A stretch of 17,994 bases of DNA. Source: JAJFUB01 sp964622325 (GTDB lineage: Bacteria > Armatimonadota > Zipacnadia > Zipacnadales > UBA11051). This document shows, in pieces, positions 13,693 through 17,994 of this stretch. The position numbers were made by a program, and so were the translations under genes. Numbering within the stretch: the first letter of the stretch is position 1; each line of letters opens with the position of its first letter. The notes under the pieces are model-generated. The model ran no database searches, was not told the DNA's origin, and saw only the letters and a program-made list of their open reading frames with translations. The stretch covers positions 1 through 17,994 of the forward strand of contig CAZUOJ010000074.1 of the NCBI GenBank assembly GCA_964622325.1, written 5' to 3'.

Positions 13693-13721
13693 TCTACAAA
13701 ACAAACGGAATATGTTATACT
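13693..13721 (+). promoter_or_regulatory. Promoter of the PAP2 gene, overlapping the divergent kinase -10
   Basis: TCTACA (13693-13698) and TATACT (13716-13721) are 17 bp apart, matching consensus in 4 and 5 of 6 bases. Transcription should begin near 13728, only about 3 nt before the PAP2 ATG at 13731. On the opposite strand TATAAC (13714-13719) is a candidate -10 for the kinase gene. The two -10 boxes would share the same base pairs. Confidence 0.5.
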
Positions 13722-13730
13722 GAAAACAGC

Positions 13731-14417
13731 ATGTATTTAAGATTTCTCGCTTCGTTGCCAAAATCCTCCTCGGCGCGTCGTCCCCCAAAACATTTGTGGG
13801 GGACGATATTGTGGCTGGCGCTCATCCTGATTGTGCTCGCCTATGATCGGCCTTTATACGAATTATATAGTGCCTGGCTGGGCGCTATTATGCCTTTAGA
13901 TTGGATAGCCCAATTTTTGACAAACATCATTGTGGAGCAATGGATTATTCTGGGCGCTGTGCTGCTGTGCCTTCTGGATCGGCGTTTGCGCTGGCTTTTT
14001 CTTCTCGATGTGGGGCTTGTGATGCTTGTCCAAGCCAATGTGGCTGAACTGCTCAAGCGCCTTTTGGGCCGTTTGCGTCCCGAGGATGCTGGCCATCTGA
14101 CAATTTTTCAGGGGCCCGATTTTGCCCATAATTATTATTCCTTCCCCTCGGGCCATGCGGCAGCAGCTTTTGCGCTGGCCGCGATTTTAACGAGCTGGTA
14201 TCCGCGCGGACGCTGGGCTTTTCTCATTGGAGCGAGCCTCGTCTGTCTGGCGCGCGTGCAATTGCAACGCCATTTTTTCAGTGATGTCCTTTTCGGCGCT
14301 TTCGTCGGCTGGCATGTGGCGTGGGCGCTCCTTTTCGCACGGCAGCGCTGGACACAAGCCAAAGCCAGCCAAAAGAATCATCAGCTGGATGGCTCCCAAA
14401 AGCGCCTGACGGATTAA
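13731..14417 (+). CDS. PAP2-family phosphatase (membrane lipid phosphatase type)
   Basis: PAP2 membrane phosphatases remove phosphate from lipid phosphates such as phosphatidate or undecaprenyl pyrophosphate at the membrane surface. The 228-residue protein has five or six hydrophobic helices and the three family motifs: K109 to R116-P117 (KRLLGRLRP), PSGH at 139-142, and R175-x5-H181-x3-D185. The third motif usually opens with Ser-Arg and here reads Ala-Arg, a minor change. The ATG at 13731 has no Shine-Dalgarno site, and the inferred transcription start is about 3 nt upstream, so the mRNA is probably leaderless. Earlier in-frame codons extend back into the divergent kinase gene and are unlikely. 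It is a single-gene unit with a hairpin right at its stop codon. With no lipid genes next door the substrate is open. Confidence 0.87.
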   Translation: MYLRFLASLPKSSSARRPPKHLWGTILWLALILIVLAYDRPLYELYSAWLGAIMPLDWIAQFLTNIIVEQWIILGAVLLCLLDRRLRWLFLLDVGLVMLVQANVAELLKRLLGRLRPEDAGHLTIFQGPDFAHNYYSFPSGHAAAAFALAAILTSWYPRGRWAFLIGASLVCLARVQLQRHFFSDVLFGAFVGWHVAWALLFARQRWTQAKASQKNHQLDGSQKRLTD

Positions 14418-14460
14418 AAAGCTCTCGTTTTTAGCTTTATCAAATGAGGCTTTTTATTCT
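14416..14460 (+). terminator. Terminator at the PAP2 stop codon
   Basis: AAAAAGCTC (14416-14424) pairs with GAGGCTTTTT (14446-14455), with one bulged base and a loop of about 21 nt, followed by ATTCTTT. The stem begins within the TAA stop. The A-rich 5' arm means it might also work on the minus strand. Confidence 0.6.
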
Positions 14461-14538
14461 TTAAAAAACAAAGAGGAAAAAATAAAATATACAGGAATGA
14501 CACAATATCACATGGGCTTAAGCGCCAGCAAAATCATA

Positions 14539-14559
14539 ATCACAGGGCTGGCCTGTGAT
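14539..14559. promoter_or_regulatory. Perfect inverted repeat upstream of the TIM-barrel gene (operator or hairpin)
   Basis: ATCACAGG (14539-14546) and CCTGTGAT (14552-14559) are perfect inverted copies around a 5-bp centre. The repeat lies 25 bp before the start codon, just before the Shine-Dalgarno site, and overlaps the end of a CATAAT hexamer (14535-14540) that could be a -10 box. The symmetry and position suit a repressor operator. It could instead act as an RNA hairpin near the ribosome site. Confidence 0.5.
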
Positions 14560-14584
14560 AAAAATGGATAAGAAGGGAAACACG

Positions 14585-15409
14585 ATGCGCACATTGCCGA
14601 TGACACAAATTGGCTCCTATTCCATTTCCCGTGTGCTGTGTGGCACAAATTGTTTTTTTGGACATTCTCATTTTTCGGCGGCGCGCAGCGAATGGCTCCG
14701 TCGTTATTTTTCCATGGATCGCATTGTGGAAGTCATGTGTGCGGCGGCGGAAGAAGGCGTCAATGGCACAATTAGCGCGGATTTGCCGGAGATGGCGGAA
14801 GCGATTGCGCGCGTCAAGAAGCTCACGGGCGTGCAATACATCTGGATGGCGACGCCCGGCGGCAAAAATCTCGAAGAGCTCAAGCAGGGCATTCAACGAT
14901 CCGCCGAATTGGGCGCTCATTTTTGTATGCCGCATGTGAGCTATACAGATAATCATTTGCTTGTGGCGGAGCAGCGCATTGAGGGCGCAGAAGAGATTAT
15001 CGCCATGACGCGGGAATTGGGGATGGGCACAGGCTGGTCCACGCATCGCCCCGAGACAATTGTTGTCAGCGATGCCGCGAAATATGATGCAGACACATAT
15101 GTCCAGCCGTTTAATGCCATCGGCTTTTTGTGCAGTGTGGAGACAGATTGGATTGCCCATATCATTCGTAACGCCCAAAAGCCTGTCGTGTGCATAAAGC
15201 CTCTGGCGGCCGGGCGGATTATGCCTCCCACAGGCCTGCCATTTGTCTTCCACAATTGCAAGCCGAATGACACAGTGGCGATTGGCTTCATGTCTGTGGA
15301 GGAAGTGCAGGAAGACATTAAAATTGTGCGCAATATCTTGGAAGGGGCGCAAGAGGAGATTGCCCTGCAGGAAACGCGCAGCAAGGCGGGCTTGAAAGCT
15401 TCATCTTGA
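14585..15409 (+). CDS. Uncharacterised TIM-barrel protein, distantly aldo/keto-reductase-like
   Basis: I do not recognise a named function for this 274-residue protein. The pattern of alternating strands and helices and motifs such as WSTHRPETIVVSD, ADTYVQPFNAIGF and VVCIKPLAAGR look like a (beta/alpha)8 barrel. The closing TVAIGFMSVEEVQEDI resembles the ends of aldo/keto reductase-related proteins, but the usual catalytic Asp-Tyr-Lys-His set is not obvious. The first strand carries Cys19, Cys23, His27 and His29 (RVLCGTNCFFGHSHFS), possibly a metal or substrate pocket. I set the start at ATG 14585, with AGAAGGGAA about 6 nt upstream. An ATG at 14564 and a GTG at 14555 lie in frame but overlap the inverted repeat. 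It is a single-gene unit, converging with the AraA-like gene across a bidirectional terminator. The neighbouring KDG kinase and isomerase hint at sugar metabolism. Confidence 0.72.
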   Translation: MRTLPMTQIGSYSISRVLCGTNCFFGHSHFSAARSEWLRRYFSMDRIVEVMCAAAEEGVNGTISADLPEMAEAIARVKKLTGVQYIWMATPGGKNLEELKQGIQRSAELGAHFCMPHVSYTDNHLLVAEQRIEGAEEIIAMTRELGMGTGWSTHRPETIVVSDAAKYDADTYVQPFNAIGFLCSVETDWIAHIIRNAQKPVVCIKPLAAGRIMPPTGLPFVFHNCKPNDTVAIGFMSVEEVQEDIKIVRNILEGAQEEIALQETRSKAGLKASS

Positions 15410-15472
15410 AAAGCCCGCCAATGAAATAGGGCTCAAAGGCCTGTCAAAGCGCAAACGCCACAAATTATTTTC

Positions 15473-15504
15473 AGCCCCTGTGTCTGGCGCAGGGGCTTGT
15501 CTTT
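15473..15504. terminator. Bidirectional terminator between convergent genes
   Basis: AGCCCCTG (15473-15480) / CAGGGGCT (15490-15497) form an 8-bp perfect stem with a 9-nt loop. On the plus strand TGTCTTT follows; on the minus strand GAAAATAATTTG follows. It sits between the 3' ends of the TIM-barrel gene (15409) and the AraA-like gene (15510). Confidence 0.75.
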
Positions 15505-15509
15505 AGGGC

Positions 15510-16922
15510 TTACAGGACATCCAGCGGCAGCCCCACAATTTGGGCGAATTTACAGAGACGGCGGAGCTGATGCCCCGGCGTAAGCGCCACATGATGTGAG
15601 CCGCCCAGCTCCAGATAGCGGCTCAAGAATTCCTTCAACGGTGTTTGCGGCTGGAAGCAAAAATGCGGCGTCGGCTGCCCGGCGACAAGAAAATCCTGCG
15701 CCTCTCCTAAAGCGACAATAAGATGCAATTTTCCCCCTGCCCCGACTGTCAAATTCACTAGCGTCATCGGGCCCGGCTGCATTGTAAACGCCAGCGATAG
15801 CGAGGGGCCGCCATAGCCAATCCAGCCCTCCCGGCGCACAAGCTGAATCGGCAAGCCCGGCGCTGCCAAAGCCGGATTGCCCTCCGCAAAATGAGACATA
15901 AAAATCCGCTCGCCCGCAAAATCCATTGTGAACATCTCGCTGAAAGTGGACACGCCACACAAATAATGACAGAGCAGCACTGCTGCTGCTGATGTCACAT
16001 CGCCTTCGCCGCCAAAGGCAATGCCCTCGGCCAGCAAACGCGCGACAGCCGCGAAAGGCAGAGCCGAAAAGCGCGGATCTTCCCCCAGCATTTGATAATG
16101 TATCGCCAGCCCATTCAGCTTTTGCGCGCCTACAAGCGCTCGTACAGCCGCCTCGATCCGGGCGGAAGCATACAAATCGGCCTCCGTGACATCCTCTGCC
16201 ATTTCATATTGAGCCCGATAATCCTGCACAATAGTGTGAATATCCTCGGCTTTAGCGTGTTCTTGCAGCTCAGCGAGCTGCGCCAGCGAAATTTGCTGGA
16301 TATGGGGCCCCATAAGAGCTATAAATTGCGTTTCATCCAGGCCAAAATCCCCCATATCCTGAAAAGGGCTGCCAATCCGTCCGATTTCCGCCTGACGCAT
16401 CTTTTTGGCGGCAGCGGCTGCCCACGCCCAATCCTGCAATTCCGCCAGGGCCTCCGCATCTTGCCAGTGCCCTGTGACAACGCCAAAGGGCTTCCCTGTG
16501 CGCACGAGCGTATTGGCCAAATCCTGCTGGCCATGCATGCCGTGATTGCGCAGCATATCCTCATAGCCGAATCTTTCTCCGATGCCGGCAAGCTCCTGCG
16601 TGTTGAACAGCACGAGGGGGATTTCGCAGCGCTGCAGCGCAGGCAGGGCAATGAGGCTGGGCGAATACGAAAAATGTACAATAAAGATAATATCCACATC
16701 TTCCCGACGAAAAACAGCCAGCCGGCCTTCCACTTCATCTCGTGTGACGGCAATGCCTGAATAACAGATGTCAAAGCTATCCTGCCAGTGCTGGACGAGC
16801 TGCTGCGCAAATTCTTCCTGCTTGGGCTTCAAATGCGGCAACGCTGCATCGTAAAGCTGGAGCATCAGGCCCAACAGCCCTACACGGGGCTTGTGTGGAG
16901 ATTGAGACAAGGGCTGAAGCAT
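15510..16922 (-). CDS. L-arabinose isomerase-family protein (aldose-ketose isomerase)
   Basis: The protein (470 aa) follows the AraA/FucI-type isomerase fold, which interconverts an aldose and a ketose with a bound Mn ion. The four metal ligands known for L-arabinose isomerase can be matched: Glu306 in FGGEGDVT, Glu329 in FSEMFTMDF, His344 in FMSHFAEGNP and His443 in GGSHHVAL. It is about 30 residues shorter than the E. coli enzyme, and the N-terminal half (CYSGIAVTRDEVEGRLAVF) is quite diverged, so the substrate need not be L-arabinose. The ATG at 16922 has AAGGAG 7 nt upstream. No kinase or epimerase for L-ribulose is adjacent; the nearest sugar gene is the KDG kinase about 2 kb away on the same strand. 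It lies just downstream of the terminator of the CoA-activase-like gene and so probably has its own promoter. Confidence 0.85.
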   Translation of the reverse strand: MLQPLSQSPHKPRVGLLGLMLQLYDAALPHLKPKQEEFAQQLVQHWQDSFDICYSGIAVTRDEVEGRLAVFRREDVDIIFIVHFSYSPSLIALPALQRCEIPLVLFNTQELAGIGERFGYEDMLRNHGMHGQQDLANTLVRTGKPFGVVTGHWQDAEALAELQDWAWAAAAAKKMRQAEIGRIGSPFQDMGDFGLDETQFIALMGPHIQQISLAQLAELQEHAKAEDIHTIVQDYRAQYEMAEDVTEADLYASARIEAAVRALVGAQKLNGLAIHYQMLGEDPRFSALPFAAVARLLAEGIAFGGEGDVTSAAAVLLCHYLCGVSTFSEMFTMDFAGERIFMSHFAEGNPALAAPGLPIQLVRREGWIGYGGPSLSLAFTMQPGPMTLVNLTVGAGGKLHLIVALGEAQDFLVAGQPTPHFCFQPQTPLKEFLSRYLELGGSHHVALTPGHQLRRLCKFAQIVGLPLDVL

Positions 16923-16965
16923 TGTCGGCTCCTTTGCGCAAATTTGCTATAGATGGCTTCTGGCG

Positions 16966-16996
16966 AAAAAATATAGCCCGACATTTCTGTCGGGCT
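16966..16996 (-). terminator. Intrinsic terminator of the CoA-activase-like gene
   Basis: On the minus strand AGCCCGAC, a 6-nt loop and GTCGGGCT form an 8-bp perfect stem, followed by ATATTTTTT. It lies about 110 nt past the stop codon of the upstream gene and 44 nt before the AraA-like start. Confidence 0.9.
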
Positions 16997-17105
16997 TCTC
17001 CAAAATCCTTTTTTTCTCTAGCGCGCATTTTCGGACTGATTTTCGGGCGTCAGCGTGTGATATGGCGGCCAATGAGCCCGGAAATGCGGATAATTTCCGC
17101 CTCCT

Positions 17106-17994
17106 TCAGCCTGTCTGCGCCAGGCGCTGCTGGCGACGCTGCATAAACTCTGTGGCCTGATGGACGAAGGCCTCCAGGCGCGTTAAGGCTGTGGATTGCT
17201 CCAGGCCGTCATAGACCATATTTAAAAAGGGAATATCATCATAATCCTGTCGCACACGCTTGAGAATAGCGTTGGCGATTGTGCCCGGCATACATGTAAA
17301 GGGCATCACGGCGACAATGCCCGACAAATTCTTGCGCGCAAAATCCACAGCCTTGCCCACTGTCATAATGGCCTCGCCCTCAAAGGATTTATGAATATAG
17401 GGCGCTGCCATTGCTAGGATTTCTTCGCTGGCGGGCTCTTCGGCATTGGCGAGCAAATCGCGCATCGTATGGGCCAGCTCCGCCTCATCTTTCCGCATGA
17501 CACGATCCGTGAGCTTATTTTTCAGGACAAGCCGCCAATCGCCATCCAGACGGGCGCGCATATCGCGGCGGAAATTGCGATACAGGAACCATTCAAATAC
17601 AGGCGCCATCCAGACTTCCGCGCCGAGGCTTTCCAGCTGGCGAATGAGATTTTGATTGGAAAAATCATTCGCCCGCACATAGAATTCGCCCACAAGACCA
17701 ATAATGGGACGGCGCCGCGAGCGATCAATCGGAATGGCGGAGAAGCGCTCCGCAATTTTCTTCAGCGTAGCGAGCAAATCGCCGTCCCGGGCGATTGTTT
17801 CGCGGATCTCCCGAACGCTGATTTCTGCGGCCGCATCGCAGGCGCCGGGCTCTAATTCATAGGGCCGCAGCTCCAATACAGCCTTCATCACCATATCTAT
17901 CGCCACAATCCCTCGCCAGCCATTGCGCAAGAATTTTCGTCCCACAATCCCCAGCTCATCATAAAAGCTGCTGGCTTGATTCGGCGCATAGATG
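17106..17994 (-). CDS. CoA-activase / 2-hydroxyacyl-CoA dehydratase-related protein, C-terminal part (5' end beyond window)
   Basis: The frame is open to the right edge, so about 295 C-terminal residues are seen. A GTG at 17945 could begin a shorter protein, but no ribosome site precedes it and family similarity starts before it (PNQASSFYDELGIVGRKFL), so I treat the gene as cut. The segments RPIIGLVGEFYVRANDFSNQ, GAEVWMAPVFEWFLY and MPFTCMPGTIANAIL match the C-terminal region of the large acyl-CoA dehydratase activase-related proteins. There the Cys of PFTCMPG may be an iron-sulfur ligand. Canonical relatives drive ATP-dependent dehydration of 2-hydroxyacyl-CoA or benzoyl-CoA-type reductions in anaerobes; the long orphan forms are not characterised. 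It ends with a strong terminator after about 110 nt. Confidence 0.83.
   Translation of the reverse strand, partial: IYAPNQASSFYDELGIVGRKFLRNGWRGIVAIDMVMKAVLELRPYELEPGACDAAAEISVREIRETIARDGDLLATLKKIAERFSAIPIDRSRRRPIIGLVGEFYVRANDFSNQNLIRQLESLGAEVWMAPVFEWFLYRNFRRDMRARLDGDWRLVLKNKLTDRVMRKDEAELAHTMRDLLANAEEPASEEILAMAAPYIHKSFEGEAIMTVGKAVDFARKNLSGIVAVMPFTCMPGTIANAILKRVRQDYDDIPFLNMVYDGLEQSTALTRLEAFVHQATEFMQRRQQRLAQTG

Noticed and set aside
14540..15352. Long open frame on the minus strand opposite the TIM-barrel gene (270 codons)
   Set aside because: No ribosome site at its start and shadow-like composition. The plus-strand frame has a Shine-Dalgarno site and barrel motifs.
16092..16760. Plus-strand open frame inside the AraA-like gene (222 codons)
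   Set aside because: The minus-strand frame carries all four isomerase ligands; the plus frame has no recognisable motif.
1..17994. CRISPR arrays, insertion sequences, phage or defence genes
   Set aside because: No regularly spaced repeats, transposase or integrase motifs, or target-site duplications were seen; all recognised genes are metabolic, envelope or housekeeping.

Overview
The window is dense bacterial chromosome of moderately high GC, with 15 protein genes (two cut by the window edges) and one tRNA. There are no insertion sequences, phage genes, CRISPR arrays or rRNA. Shine-Dalgarno sites, sigma70-like promoters and hairpin-plus-U terminators are all visible. The left part resembles the ispE / tRNA-Gln / prs / rplY cluster that I recall from Deltaproteobacteria and some related phyla. 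The other genes do not fix a lineage: a CoA-activase/dehydratase-type protein, an IspE-linked nucleotidyltransferase, an AraA-like isomerase and an uncharacterised TIM-barrel protein. I infer an uncultured or poorly characterised, probably anaerobic or facultative heterotroph, and I do not name a phylum.

Region 1 (1-4446, minus strand) is housekeeping. rsmA, ispE and a nucleotidyltransferase gene overlap end to end. They are followed by tRNA-Gln(UUG), prs and rplY (cut at the left edge). The products serve rRNA methylation, isoprenoid synthesis, PRPP synthesis and the ribosome. A promoter for the tRNA lies inside the end of the nucleotidyltransferase gene.

Region 2 (4447-7112, plus strand) holds a flavin-reductase-fold protein. 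After an AT-rich spacer comes a well-formed promoter with a GC-rich leader that can fold in two exclusive ways. This leads into a TPR protein whose C-terminal domain looks like an M48 peptidase that has lost its HExxH zinc site. A strong terminator ends the unit.

Region 3 (7300-11139, plus strand) looks like an operon of a polysaccharide-type flippase, an M42 metallo-aminopeptidase and a MoxR AAA+ ATPase with an enlarged C-terminal linker. No DUF58 or VWA partner is present.

Region 4 (11275-16922) is carbohydrate and redox metabolism on both strands. On the minus strand are a FAD-dependent oxidoreductase, a 2-keto-3-deoxygluconate kinase and an L-arabinose-isomerase-family enzyme that keeps all four metal ligands. 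On the plus strand are a PAP2 phosphatase, probably read from a nearly leaderless mRNA, and an uncharacterised TIM-barrel protein with a perfect inverted repeat in its leader. Hairpin terminators separate several of these units.

Region 5 (17106-17994, minus strand) is the C-terminal part of a CoA-activase/2-hydroxyacyl-CoA-dehydratase-related protein. It ends in a classic terminator and runs off the right edge.

The observations most worth following are the degenerate M48-TPR protein with its switch-like leader, the TIM-barrel gene with its operator-like repeat, the IspE-linked nucleotidyltransferase, and the leaderless PAP2 promoter with overlapping divergent -10 elements. I did not find clear evidence of a new multi-gene defence or mobile system.
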